From positions 1 to 64,000 of the forward strand of contig JAWUZG010000337.1 in NCBI GenBank assembly GCA_036785705.1: DNA of 64,000 nt, written 5' to 3'. How positions within the stretch are numbered: position 1 is the stretch's first letter; every line of letters begins with the position of its first letter. Both the position numbers and the translations under genes were made by a program. Below the pieces are notes generated by a model. The model worked only from the letters and a program-made list of their open reading frames with translations, searched no databases and had not been told where the DNA came from. Positions 10,123 through 19,819 of this stretch are shown here, in pieces. This stretch comes from Acanthornis magna. Taxonomy: Eukaryota > Chordata > Aves > Passeriformes > Acanthizidae.

Positions 10123-11412
10123 ATGATGACTGAAAAACAGGAGAATAGAGATTCTCAGTTGATTAATGATAGAGATTTAGTTTTTGCATTTTTGGCTAAA
10201 TATGGTGCTCCACCCTCTCCTATTGGGGAAGACTGGGCTCGAGACAATTGGAAAAATTTGCAGAGTATAATGGACTGAATTTCTTGATGGCAAAATGAGG
10301 CTAAGGTTAAGTTTTTAGTGCCAGGAAAAACCAGGGCAATAGTCTGCTGTGTTTTGGGTGCCAGCGTGGTTGCAGCTGTTCAAGACCATCTTAGGCAGCG
10401 TAGTAATGAAGAAAAAACCATGGAATCCCTAGAAAACCTGGTGTACTGTCACCAAGCAACAATTTCCAATCTAGAAAAGGAATTGAAGTGCGAGGAGGAA
10501 GAAATCCATCCATTAAGAGTTGCTCTTGAAGTAAATTGTATTACCAGTACCACTAATTCACAGAACACTAGTTCACAGGATATAGTATCATCAGAACCTG
10601 AGGAAAGGCTTACCCGCCAAATTAACCTGATGTATCCACAAAGGGAATTGGAAGAGATGAGAAAACTTGATAAAAATCTCCCTCATTTAGGACCCTTAAC
10701 CAAAACAGAATTTTCTTCTCTTAATGATGAAGATACAGACCCCCATATGAGTACCAAGGAAACGCCCTCTTCTGCCATGCAACTGGCAAAGTTAAGAAAG
10801 GAATATGGCCGTCTTATCAAAGAATCTGAAACAGAATATGTGTGGCGTGTGTCTTTAACTGGGGATGACTAAATTCAACGGAGCGAAAAGGAAGCTGAGG
10901 GTTGCTGGGGCCACGGACTTTTCTTACCACCAGGCGATTGCTGGGGCCCATGGTCCTTAACTCAGCGTGCTGCTTACTGGGCTGGAGGGTTAAACCCTCT
11001 GGATAGGGGAGACCCCTTGGCAATAAGAGGCACAGTTGACCAATTACTAGGAAGTATACACAAAGCTGCTTGCCTACAAATGATACATGAGAGAAAATTA
11101 ATTCCCGGATGCGAATCAACAATGCTGTTGCCTGTTAACCCTGAAATGATGACTCCCTTAATAAAGGGGCTCCCCAAGTCACTTAAAGCCACAGGGATAA
11201 GTCTCCAGAGAACCACAGCATCAATAAGTCCTGTGGAAAAGTTGGAGAATTTTATGCGCGGAAGTGATAATAGCAAAAATACAGGCAGTACTGTTACAGA
11301 CTCTTAGGGAAATTCCTCTGACTTTTCAACACCAGCCCCACTAGGTAACAGACCTCACCCTAGAGCTAAAGTCTGGACATGGGGGGAGGTAGCACAAGAA
11401 TTAATTGATTAA
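10123..11412 (+). pseudogene. gag: gag relic of the second endogenous retrovirus
   Basis: Translation from ATG 10123 stays in one frame to 11412 with stops at 10276, 10285, 10870, 11305 and 11410. The N-terminal part ends in DWARDNWKNLQSI; a middle segment (about 10370-10530) is charged and coiled-coil-like (SNLEKELKCEEEE). A conserved-looking capsid-type part follows, with YVWRVSLTGDD before the 10870 stop and WGPWSLTQRAAYWAGGLNPL after it, then a Trp-rich WTWGEVAQELID near the end. I see no CCHC zinc knuckle. Several stops are one transition away from Trp, Gln or Arg codons, so decay was mostly by point mutation. The assignment to gag rests on order and pattern. Confidence 0.75.
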
Positions 11413-11652
11413 GGTAGAAAATACTATCTTGTCAGGCCTTTAGAATAAAGATCAAGTGGCATCCAACATGTAGGAGTTCAAAATGCACTCCCCCATCCCA
11501 GTAGAACTGCAGATGTTGCCAAAGAGCAGTCACAACGTAATTCGCTTTTGGTCCAGCTTGATTGGTGGTGTTTAGGCTTAAAAAAGGAATTCCTAAAGAT
11601 TTAATGGATGGCTTACCTTGAGATCAATTGAGCAAACCGGTGGTGTGCGCCA

Positions 11653-12186
11653 AAACCGGTGAAAGAAAGTGCACCCGCCACGGCTTCTGCCCCCCCTCTC
11701 ATTGACGGTGCAGACAAAACATCAAAGCAAACTTTTCCCCCCCAAACAGGGAAACTAGACTCTCCGTTTCCTAGTGGTGGGTGGGGAAATGGAGAAAGGA
11801 TTTCTATTCGACAGCTCACTAAAACAGAAAAAGGAGATGTGTTAATCACTGCTATCATGGGACCTAAACAAGCACCAGTGACCTTTTGAATTGATACAGG
11901 TACACAGATTTCTGCCCGGACTGAGGAGGATGCCAAGAAGTATGGAGTTGCTCCCTTAAAGCAAAATCTATCCGTGCTAAACGCTTTGAGATCAACAGAA
12001 GTCATGAATGTTGCTGCAGTAAAATTAACCCTGCCGGGGGAAGAGAGCTCAATTACTCTTGTAATGGTGATTGGCAATATTCCTTTGAACTTGTTAAGGA
12101 TAGATGTCCTGAAGGGAAGACAGTGGGAGGATACAGAAGGACTACTGTGGTCTTTTGGGATACCCCAACTGTGCATCAGACTGTTA
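11653..12186 (+). pseudogene. pro: Retroviral aspartic protease relic
   Basis: In the same frame as gag. After a Pro/Ser/Thr-rich linker the sequence GDVLITAIMGP leads to the active-site motif IDTG (DTG at 11893-11901). The codon just upstream (11887) is a TGA, one transition from CGA (Arg). About 75 residues further, NIPLNLLRIDVLKGRQW matches the position of the second conserved protease motif (usually LLG-D). One stop therefore interrupts an otherwise full-length domain. The enzyme would cleave Gag and Pol precursors in the virion. Confidence 0.75.
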
Positions 12187-12495
12187 CAAGAAGCTCCACC
12201 ACTATCGTTTAGCAAGAACACTCATGTCAAGCAGTATCCCCCTCCTTTGGGAGCTAAGGAAGGTATAAAACCAGTTACGCAAGAAATGAAAGAACAGGGA
12301 GTTGTGATCAATAGTCATTCTCCTTTCAACTCCCCTGGATGGCCAGTAAAAAAACCTAACGGGAAGTGGCAACTTACAGTTGATTTTCGAAGGCTAAATG
12401 CCAATACTGACCCTCTGACTGCTGCAGTCCCCAATTTGGCAGAACTGATAACATCTATTCGAAAAAGGGCTCATCCAATTATGATACATGGATAG
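12187..12495 (+). pseudogene. pol: Reverse transcriptase, N-terminal fragment only
   Basis: Still in frame with protease. It carries the RT entry region: a Tyr-Pro stretch, GIKPVTQEMKEQGVV, then SPFNSPGWPVKKPNGKWQL and TVDFRRLNA (RT block 1), followed by TDPLTAAVPNLAEL. Reading stops at TAG 12493. The catalytic YXDD block, the rest of RT, RNase H and integrase are absent; what follows 12495 is env leader-like. The fragment cannot be functional. The LTVD-RRLN plus PLTAAVP style is typical of gamma/epsilon-like (class I) elements. Confidence 0.8.
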
Positions 12496-12584
12496 CCACC
12501 AATACCCCAAGAAAGGAACATAGGATTAATACCCCCTGGATTGTTCCATCATTTTAATTCCTTTTTGCCTAAAAAAGGGCAAGT

Positions 12585-12606
12585 TTTTAAATTTTGTTTT
12601 TGCAGA
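12585..12606 (+). promoter_or_regulatory. Possible env splice acceptor
   Basis: A T-rich run (attttgtttttgcag, ending at 12605) sits about 50 nt before the open env frame. Retroviral env is translated from a spliced RNA, so an acceptor here is expected, but the call rests on a short motif. Confidence 0.3.
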
Positions 12607-12658
12607 AGAACCCCATGGGACGATAAGAATTTCTACAGAAGAAAGGAATAAGAATTGA

Positions 12659-13018
12659 AGACTCAAATCTGAAAATGGCCTACAAAATTTTAAGTTAGTC
12701 GTACTTTTCTGCATTACAGCTCCTACCTGTAACCAAAATAAAACTGAATGGCCTTGGTCTCCAACCCTCATAGGATATTCTAGCTCTTTCAGAAACTATC
12801 CCAAAGACAGCCATCCAAATTTGGCTGTAGTCATAATGCATGATAACAAAGTTTACCATTCAGCTGAGTGGGTCTGGGATAAAAATGAGTCAGTTAGAAC
12901 CCCAGCTGGTATCACTGATGAAAAAATTCAAGTGGGATGCAGAAAAGTGGAATCTGGTTTTCAATATGGAAAGTCCTCTTCTATTACAGTTTTTGGCAAT
13001 TTTTACATTTCAATATGA
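12659..13018 (+). pseudogene. env: env surface (SU) N-terminal part, relic
   Basis: Open for 119 codons in a frame different from pol (frame 2). It begins with a hydrophobic segment (FKLVVLFCITAPTC) suited to a signal peptide, then shows NKTEW and KNES N-glycosylation sequons and several Trp-containing motifs (EWVWDK). A TGA at 12656 separates it from an upstream in-frame stretch that may hold the true start. Identification depends on position after pol, the leader-like segment and the glycosylation pattern; sequence-level family is not fixed. Confidence 0.6.
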
Positions 13019-13845
13019 CATCCAAAATTCACCCTGGCATTTTGGAAGAAGTATATCCTACTAAGGATTAGAAATGTATTAGACAAGATACTTTGATCTT
13101 GTGTTGCCGCCAGAAATTTACTGGCAACAATACTTCTGAGAACCTGAGTGACATTAATGTAAAGGTTACCAAATCTTGTAAAAAAAAAAAAAATCAAAGC
13201 GATTGCTGGTTCAATTTTACTAAGTTAATTTTTTCTCTGTGGTGTGCAATTGGAGACCTGACCCAAAACCCCAACCAACATGATTAGGTTGAACTCAGAA
13301 ATTCAAAATGAATGTGGTAACCAAACCAAGGCTTGTTGCAATACTTACACACCAAGGCAGAGAAATTTCCCTTGTTTTAAACAGTGAGAAAACAGCTTCT
13401 CTTTTTGTCTGTCGTTACTCAAGGTGACGACATTCATATCAAATGCCAAGTAATGACTGAATCCATTGTTGAACCAGCAAACAGCTATGCTATGGGACCA
13501 CATGGCCCTATCCTACCGTGCAGAACCCAAAATTTGAACTGTTGGTTACATTTCACACAGTAAAATTCTCCCATAAGGTCATGTGTAAAGAAAATAACAC
13601 CAGATATTAAAAAAAAAATTCATAATAGAAATTTGATACCTACAATTCCTCCCAAACTAACACTTCAACCAAGGATTTATGAGGTTGGACCTTTTGTAAT
13701 TGGAAACACTGGCCAACAACAAATGTTAATTAAACCAGAATGGCCTCTCAGAAAGGTTGAATTGCTGATGCAAAATAATAGCTCAGAAATTCAACCTGCC
13801 TGTTCTCCCTTTTTATGCACTTCCTGTGAAGGATGGACCAGCTAG
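13019..13845 (+). pseudogene. env: env middle region, heavily decayed
   Basis: Frames break repeatedly. Open pieces at 13093-13287 and 13633-13845 (both frame 1) contain sequons (NQSD, NNTS, NNSS), Cys residues, and the sequence DCWFNFT followed by a hydrophobic segment, all plausible for the rest of the surface subunit. Short A runs near 13184 and 13610 mark likely indel points. No furin-type cleavage motif could be placed with confidence. Confidence 0.5.
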
Positions 13846-14587
13846 TTACGTAGATCTTCCTGGAGGCCAATATCGAGAGACCTAACTGGTGTTTTGGCAA
13901 CTGGATTGGAGGTTCTAAATAGCATTGATTCAGAGGTATTATTCAACAAATTAGCTGCTACAACTTTTGATTTAGCAAAAATGCAACAGCATTTAACAAA
14001 AACCTGAAAAATCATTTAGGATAGTGCTAACAATTTTGAAAAGAACCTCCAATCCTGGTAGAAGTTGGTAAATTTTACCTATGATCCTGTTAATAACACT
14101 GTCACGGCTTATGTGTCAACCATTCACAATACTTCCTGTCTTTATCCTGTTTTCACATTAGGCCACAGTGAACCACAATGGGACTATATTCTATCCTTTC
14201 CAGCATAGAGCATGGGCCCAAAAGGTGAATGATTGATGGCAAACAGTGGACCTGGAATCCTGCATTGTGTGGGAGCAACTAGGAATTGTTTGTGAAAGTA
14301 ACACCATCTGGGAAAGTAACCATGATTTTTGTTTAGACACTGACCAAAAAGTTTGCCACTTTGAAGTTCATCCTGAAGTTAACCCTAAAACTGTCATAAT
14401 CTATATTGGCAAAGGTTGTCTATGTTTAAAAACTGTTTGTAATAATACCAGAGTAGAAAATGTAGTAGCTTATACCAGTAATCACATGAATTTTTGTGTT
14501 GGTAATTTTACTGAAATCACACAATGTAACTTCTTTTTTTTTTTTTTGCTCAGCTTCAGTTGCTTCACACCAAATTCTGAAATCTAA
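13846..14587 (+). pseudogene. env: env transmembrane (TM) ectodomain relic
   Basis: Frame 1 from about 13876 shows a Gly/Leu-rich helix with heptad spacing (ATGLEVLNSIDSEVLFNKLA) ending at TGA 14003, with stop-riddled continuation rich in sequons (NFT, NNT, NTS). Frame 2 from 14246 is Cys-rich (LESCIVWEQLG, CESN, CLDTD, CHFEV, GKGCLCLKTVC, NFCVGNFTEITQC). A 14-T run at 14533-14546 then destroys the frame. No membrane anchor or cytoplasmic tail was found. The heptad helix followed by a Cys cluster is the layout of a fusion subunit, but no functional product is possible. Confidence 0.65.
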
Positions 14588-14939
14588 CTTCACATTGATT
14601 CATAAACATAAAATTTTTTCTGCCTTGTTTCCTTCGCTTCTTTTCCTTCCCTCTCTCTCCCTCTCTCCCTTTTAGTGCTACCACCATGTGGTCCCAAAGA
14701 CAACTCATCCCCAAGACAACTCATCACAAGGACAAGTGATGCGGCGCAAAAGGACTGGCAACCTCATGCGGAGCTTCAGATATTTTGCAAAAACCGGTCC
14801 TCACAAACTGTAAAAACTCTAAATGACAGCAGAGTGGAGGGCTCTTGAATTGATGGCAATGCCAAGAGATTTGAAGGACAGCCAGTGATTATTAGAGGTT
14901 TAGGGGGGAAACAAACTGAAGCTTGTTGAAGCTGAAGTG
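14588..14939. other. Possible 3' ERV junction, unresolved
   Basis: A pyrimidine-rich stretch (14620-14673), a 13-bp direct duplication (aagacaactcatc, near 14698 and 14713) and a short polypurine run (aggggggaaa, about 14902-14911). The last could be a polypurine tract preceding a lost 3' LTR, but what follows does not match the 5' LTR. Confidence 0.35.
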
Positions 14940-15033
14940 CAGGAGCACTGCACTGTCAGTGGGCTTTCCTTGCGTGTCTGTAAACTGGGGAGTTCAGTGG
15001 GGCCTTGAGCCCTGAGAGTATCATGGACACAAG
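14940..15033 (-). repeat. 94-bp dispersed repeat, copy 2
   Basis: Reverse-oriented partner of 443-536, ungapped with 12 mismatches. It lies about 350 bp past the last env-like sequence. The shared reading frame is open in both, but no further context supports a gene. Confidence 0.65.
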
Positions 15034-16620
15034 GGCACTTCCAGTTTTCAAGGCAAGGCATCTCACAGTATCCTCCAAAAAGATTGCTCAATGAAAAGGC
15101 AAAACTACTGGGGTGAAAGGGGGAAAGTCCGCATCCTGCTTTATGTAATTAGAATCTGCCAGATGGTCAACAATCATTCGTTTCATTAGGTAGCAGCGTA
15201 GTTTTTCACTCTCACAGATCCCAAAAAGCTTAAAACATCCAGCAGCTGCTTCCTTGCAACAAGTGCCACAGCCAAGAGCCAGGCCTGGTTTCCCCTTGCA
15301 GCTTACAAACTCTGCCAGACATACGGGTGATTCTCACTTCGCTTCTCAGCTACACGTGAGCACAGGCTCTCAGGATGGCAGAGTCCTTAAAGTGAAGAGC
15401 AGTTCCACTGCAAACAGCTCAATGGGCCACGAGAGAACACTTTCTCTGACCCGCCCCCTTGCCCTTTCCTTGCAGCATTTCCTCTCCAGAGCACGCACTG
15501 AGGCTCTGCACTTTGCTTCTCAGCTGAGTGTATTGTCACATTGCCAGAGTCCCATACGTCCATCTCCTTCTCGCACAGACGAGTGCTTCTGTCAAAACGT
15601 GCCAATGCCACGCGCTCTCCTTCCCAGCTATTTGCACTGTCACGTTCTCTGTCCCGCTTGCAGTCTGAATCTAAACTGAGAAGTTTCTGGCTGCACCTCG
15701 CATGCACAGATGTGCCAGGAGGAAAAGGTTGCTCAGACCTTGGTGCTTAAGTTAGAAAAGGTCCATTCGCTCCACAATCAAATGAGAGCTTCCTTCGCTT
15801 TACACCCTGCAAACTTCCAGCCTTGCCTTCCCTTCTCCTTCTAGGACTCTCATTGCCTTGCCTACCTCTCCCTTGCCTTGCCTTGCCCTGTAAATGCAGC
15901 AGTTGCCTTGTGTTGCCCTCGAAGCCCTCACTTGCCTTGCAGGACCTTGCTCACCCCTCCCCCACCTGGAATTCAAGACCCCTCTTTTCAGGGCATTTCT
16001 TCAACTTGTCTTGCCCTGCCTGCTTCCCTGAGGAAGCCTTCAAGGCCTTCACATACCCGCAGTGTTTCAGGAGCATGTAAGAGGAAGCTCATAGGAGGTC
16101 ATGTGAAGCCAGACCCGTCTGTCCCGGCAGCTTTTGTCTGGCACCAATTCTTGCATGGATGGCATTTTGGACAGGCAATTCACATTTCTCTTCTGGGCTC
16201 TGGGACCAAGATGACACTTCTGCATTGCAAGGAAAGCAGGTAGTCCCAGTGTTTTAGGTGCAGATTAGAGCTGGTGCAGGTGAGACCAAGGCCAGTCAAA
16301 TCAGTCTTTCCTGGCTGCTTCCATCTGCCAGTAATCCATGAGCGTACCCCTCGCTTGTCTTGCCTTGCTAAACCATCCTTGCTGTGCATTCCCTTTCATG
16401 CCCATTCCGTAACCTAGTGCTTACTGCTTGTGTCTGGGACTGAATTCATGTCGAAAGCCCTGCCATATTTGGTCCTGTGCTGTTGTGCACGTTCACGAGA
16501 TAATGAAGAAAAGACAATGAAGAAAACTTTCTTGTTTAACTGCTTGGAACTTGACCCTAAAGAAAAAGAATGTGTTGGCAGTCGATGGGAAGTTAACCTG
16601 TGGAAGTGGTACAATGCATA
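15034..16620. other. Pyrimidine-rich, mid-GC region with TTGCC repeats
   Basis: C/T-rich plus strand with several overlapping ORFs of 60 to 141 codons on both strands that I regard as compositional. A cluster of TTGCC/CTTGCC pentamers lies at about 15850-15950. Two short related blocks (cgcttctcagct near 15341 and tgcttctcagct near 15512) suggest an old local duplication. Nothing resembles a known gene. Confidence 0.35.
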
Positions 16621-17081
16621 ATGGAGCTGTTGTTAGCATGGAGGTGCTATCACGAGCCATTGTGGCCCCATCTCACCCTCTGGCCAAGCGTGAGATGACA
16701 TGGTAACTGGAAAAAATTCCACCATTCCAGGAGGAGGACAGATAAGGTGGGGTTCTGGGGTGGAGGGGAAGAGGAGGACATGAAGCATTCCTCTTGGGTC
16801 CAGGGGACACCCTGAAGGTGCACAGCCGACCTCCCCCTCCCCCCTGAGCACCATGCTCCATCTCTTTCTCCTGCTCAGTGGCTTTTCAAGAATCCAGGAG
16901 CTGGTATGTACTATTGGCTACAGCAACTAAGAAGATTAAGTTGCTTTCCAATCACAACTGTGTTTCAGATTTTTTGTGCACAGGCATCCTCCAGAACATT
17001 AACATTAATGGCAATGAGCATGATGGGATGCCCAGAGCACAAAAATTGACGCAAAGACCAGACAGGGCTTGGGCAGTGGAG
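16621..17081. other. Unassigned GC-richer DNA
   Basis: Contains a purine-rich stretch (16725-16790) and a C-rich run (16830-16850). No gene or repeat family was recognised. Confidence 0.35.
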
Positions 17082-17260
17082 CGCGTAGTTGCACCAAGAG
17101 AGTGAAACGCATAGCTGCACCAAGAGAGGCTGGTGGGTGTGGGTGTGGGTGTGTGGGTGGGTGGGTGCGTGGATGGGTGTGTGAAAAGAGCAGGGCTCAA
17201 TCAGCTAAGCGCAGGGCTGCACCAGGAGAGTGAAGCAGGTAGCTGCACTGAGAGATGCTG
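17082..17260 (+). repeat. Four interrupted copies of a ~26-bp motif
   Basis: Variants of GTAGCTGCACCAAGAGAGTGAA occur near 17083, 17109, 17206 and 17237. The first two are adjacent, the G-rich tract separates them from the third, and the fourth lies at the edge of the inverted-repeat arm at 17233. Confidence 0.6.
17129..17192 (+). repeat. G-rich (GGGTGT)n/(GGGT)n tract
   Basis: A run of GGTGGGTGTGGG-type words with at least six GGG triplets in about 60 bp, long enough to form a G-quadruplex on the plus strand. It resembles but is not the telomeric repeat. Confidence 0.8.
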
Positions 17261-17376
17261 TTCTGTGTGAGTGTGTGGCATATGGAAGGTCAAGATTTAG
17301 TCCAGGTGCCCGGCTGTATGTGGGAACTTAATGGTGTTTTTCTGTGTCTGTGATGTGACTGGTACCATACACTTGT
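17233..17376 (+). repeat. Left arm of a 144-bp inverted repeat
   Basis: Reverse complement of 19301-19444 over exactly 144 bp with 12 mismatches (about 92% identity) and no gaps. The longest shared block surrounds a GTGTGGCATATGGAAGGTC core. The arms enclose about 1.9 kb. Two inverted copies of a repeat and the ends of a DNA-type element are both possible; I see no transposase. Confidence 0.8.
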
Positions 17377-18516
17377 AGTGGCGCGGCTTGACAATCTCCC
17401 AGGTCGAGGTCACCTGGTTACTTTGCTCTCCAGTTTTCCCTTGAAGGAAATCAGCTAGCTCTGCCCATCGCTCACTAACAGCTCTTCTCCAAAGACAGCA
17501 CACACCAGCCTGCGCTCTGGAGGTTCTGCTTACTGCAGTTTTCCAACACTATTGCAAACAACCTTTTTGCTTTCTGTCATCCCCAAAACTTGCAGCACAT
17601 ACTTTGAAAATTCATAGAATGAAATCTCCAGTCTAGAAGACTGAATCACAAATTAGATAATCCATTTTGCTTGGATAAACGTTAAAACCAGCAACTTGTA
17701 AGGCCACTCCATACTGTGGGTGTACAGAATTTAACACCACAAATTCACTTGCTACTAGAGCAGGGCTGAAAACAAAACAGAAAATGACTTGCTGGTAACA
17801 AATCATTAATAGTTGCTTGGATTTCTGCATCTCCTCCTGGAATTTTAAGTCTGGCATGTAGCCACCGTGTGGTATCAAAAGGCTAATAGGCAGGTTTTCT
17901 TGATTCTTATCTCGATTCTGGGCGTTCCACTCCCCAAGGTCACCTAACCTTGTATATTTTCAATTATCTCATCCAGAGGATTTCCTGTTTTATTAATTAA
18001 AAGGCTCATTATCACATTTGTGCATGCTTGGGGAGTAGTCTCAATCAGTCTATTTCTCATAGTAACGGATGTTCCCGATAAAAATCGCTGTTTCCATCCC
18101 TTTTTCTTTCATTCACTGTGTACGATTTCACAGGTCACACCCCAGGCGCTCAGAGCATGGTTAATTATTTCCTGCGGGGTATTTAGCACCACATCCCTGA
18201 GCAGCCAAGGCGAGCAAATTTGTACCCTGTGCATTAATTTCAAGTGCATTCTGCTCAAAAGAATTTGGCTGCAGCACCAAGAATTTCTTTGAATTTCCTG
18301 CATCCAAGGTTGTAACTGAGGGTTTGAGATCACTTTCAAAATCACCAGCAGGAGTATCAGCAAAAACCAGACTGAATATCAAGCGACAGCACAACACAGT
18401 TCATTGACAACATTCAATGAACTGTTGCTTAACGAGCAGTTAAGGCACACCAAGGAAAAACAAGCAACAACAAAGCAAATAAAGTCCAGGAAATCAAAAG
18501 AAAAATGAACCAGGAA

Positions 18517-18520
<4 letters not shown>
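17377..18520. other. Interior of the 144-bp inverted repeat, unassigned
   Basis: Minus-strand ORFs of 68 to 84 codons occur at 17297-17503, 17633-17878, 18109-18363 and 18161-18397. The last encodes a moderately hydrophilic stretch (SVTTLDAGNSKKFLVLQPNS) with a protein-like composition, but I recognise no family. Together with the minus-strand relic at 18743-19170 they may be decayed parts of one retroelement. Confidence 0.3.

Positions 18521-18580
<60 letters not shown>
18521..18580. repeat. Compound (CT)22(GT)8 microsatellite
   Basis: Uninterrupted CT dinucleotides to 18564 followed directly by GT dinucleotides to 18580. The minus-strand ORF across it (RERERE) is an artefact. Confidence 0.95.
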
Positions 18581-18581
<1 letters not shown>

Positions 18582-18742
18582 CATGTGACAAAAGGACAGT
18601 GAGGTAAGGATAAAAAGGAACATGGCTTAAAAGTTTACCAGCACTTTCACTTTACTTCTACTTAAAACTTAAACATTTAACAAAGGAACAAGACTTCTAT
18701 TTAACTTCACTTGTAACTTAGGACAGAACCTCACTTACAGGC

Positions 18743-19170
18743 CTAACTTTCTGAGATCTCAGATTGCAGTGTGGTGGCAGCAGCCACAAATGCCTGCCTT
18801 TGCAACATCATATCAGTCCTCAGCTGTTCTATGGCCTTGTCTCATTCCACTAACTGCTTTTCAAAGCTCTGTGTTCTTTTCAGCTGCTACTTTGTACGCA
18901 AATAACAGACATTCACCCTGGCATCCAGCATGAATAAGAAGACGCTCTTCAGAGCGTGTCTGAGGAGTTGGCACAAAATCCACAACAGTCTTTTAGCACT
19001 CCAGTGGTGTCTTCAGCCTCCTGTGGTTTGGGCCCAATACTTGTACAAGTTTCCAGCTTGCCCCACAATGTGCTCCATGGTTCCTGCATCCACTCAAGTT
19101 GCTTCACTGGCAGACTCACAGCCTGAGGTTCCTTCTTACAGAATATCTCTACTAATGCACTACGACGTGG
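18743..19170 (-). pseudogene. Degenerate coiled-coil ORF relic (gag-like?)
   Basis: Minus strand. After a TGA at 19171-19173 the frame is open for 73 codons to 18949, with a Trp-rich part (EWMQEPWSTLWGKLETC) and a Cys cluster (DCCGFCANSS). A shifted frame then continues as MLDARVNVCYLRTK, a stop, QLKRTQSFEKQLVE, a stop, and DKAIEQLRTDMMLQRQAFVA, ending at TAG 18743. The last part has the heptad spacing of a coiled coil. Two stops and one frameshift over about 140 codons of protein-like sequence suggest a decayed gene, perhaps gag of a retroelement lying between the inverted arms. A plus-strand ORF of 112 codons overlaps it, so the strand is not certain. Confidence 0.3.
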
Positions 19171-19300
19171 TCACAGCAGCAGAAATAGCAAAGATTTTCT
19201 TCTACGGGTATTCTCCAGCGATACCACAAACACAAAGGCCTGAAAAGCTTTTTCTAACGGACCTGTAAATAGAGGATTACAATGCAAACACTGTGCAACA

Positions 19301-19444
19301 ACAAGTGTATGGCACCAGTCACATCACAGACACAGAAAAACACCATTAAGTACCGACATACAGCCGGACACCTGGACAAACTCTCGACCTTCCATATGCC
19401 ACACACTCACATGGAACAGCGTCTCCCAGAGCAGCTACCTGCTT
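19301..19444 (-). repeat. Right arm of the 144-bp inverted repeat
   Basis: Partner of 17233-17376. It ends 25 bp before the left arm of the 246-bp inverted repeat, so the two inverted pairs are stacked. Confidence 0.8.
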
Positions 19445-19469
19445 AATTCACTTGGTCACCCTCTCTTCA

Positions 19470-19715
19470 CTCTCTGTGGTCCAGCAAAGAAGCAAACAGA
19501 AGAGGCCATGTGCAGAACACATTCTCCACGCACGCTACCTTCTCCGGGAGCTGCAACTGCACGAGTTTTGTAAGACTAAAGCTGAGGAAAAGTGTTTCTC
19601 TCTCTCTCTCGCTCCCTCTCTCTCTGCACATTGTCCCCGTGTCCCAGTGCTGCCAGAACATCGTAGCAGCGAGAAACATCCTTTGGAGATGAGCCTGCAT
19701 GCTGCTATGCCTGCC
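19470..19715 (-). repeat. Left arm of a 246-bp inverted repeat
   Basis: Reverse complement of 19972-20217 over exactly 246 bp with 9 mismatches and no gaps (about 96%). Both arms include the same compound GA/CT microsatellite with equal repeat number, which implies recent origin or gene conversion. ORFs on either strand encode the same FSTHATFSGSC-type peptide in each copy, a consequence of the duplication. Confidence 0.9.
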
Positions 19716-19819
19716 GGTGCAGTTTGGATGTGAAATGCAGGGTGCACAGCAGCTCCGCGTTCTCCGGCACCTCGCTCCGGCTTCTAGCCGCCAAAGACGC
19801 ACCTTCGCCGGCTAGGCAC

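Larger units (their letters stand above)
9230..14587 (+). mobile_element. Decayed endogenous retrovirus: LTR, gag-pro-RT fragment, env
   Basis: In order: LTR (to 9658), primer site (9665), repetitive leader (9838-10090), gag (from 10123), protease (DTG at 11893), the N-terminal part of reverse transcriptase (to 12492), then env relics (12659-14587). Gag, protease and RT share one frame, as in gamma/epsilon-type viruses, with ten in-frame stops from the gag start to the RT end and no net frameshift. RNase H, integrase and most of RT are missing, so roughly 2.5 kb of pol has been deleted. No 3' LTR matching the 5' one was found. Replication-defective and old. Confidence 0.85.

Noticed and set aside
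11613..12221. 202-codon minus-strand ORF
   Set aside because: Shadow of the protease and RT frame on the plus strand, which carries the DTG and TVDFRRLN motifs.
16430..16621. ORF with NEEKTMKKT resembling the gag segment NEEKTMESLE near 10400
   Set aside because: Only about 20 bp match; no similarity continues on either side, so chance is likely.
17129..17192. Possible interstitial telomere repeat
   Set aside because: Words are GGGTGT and GGGT, not TTAGGG.
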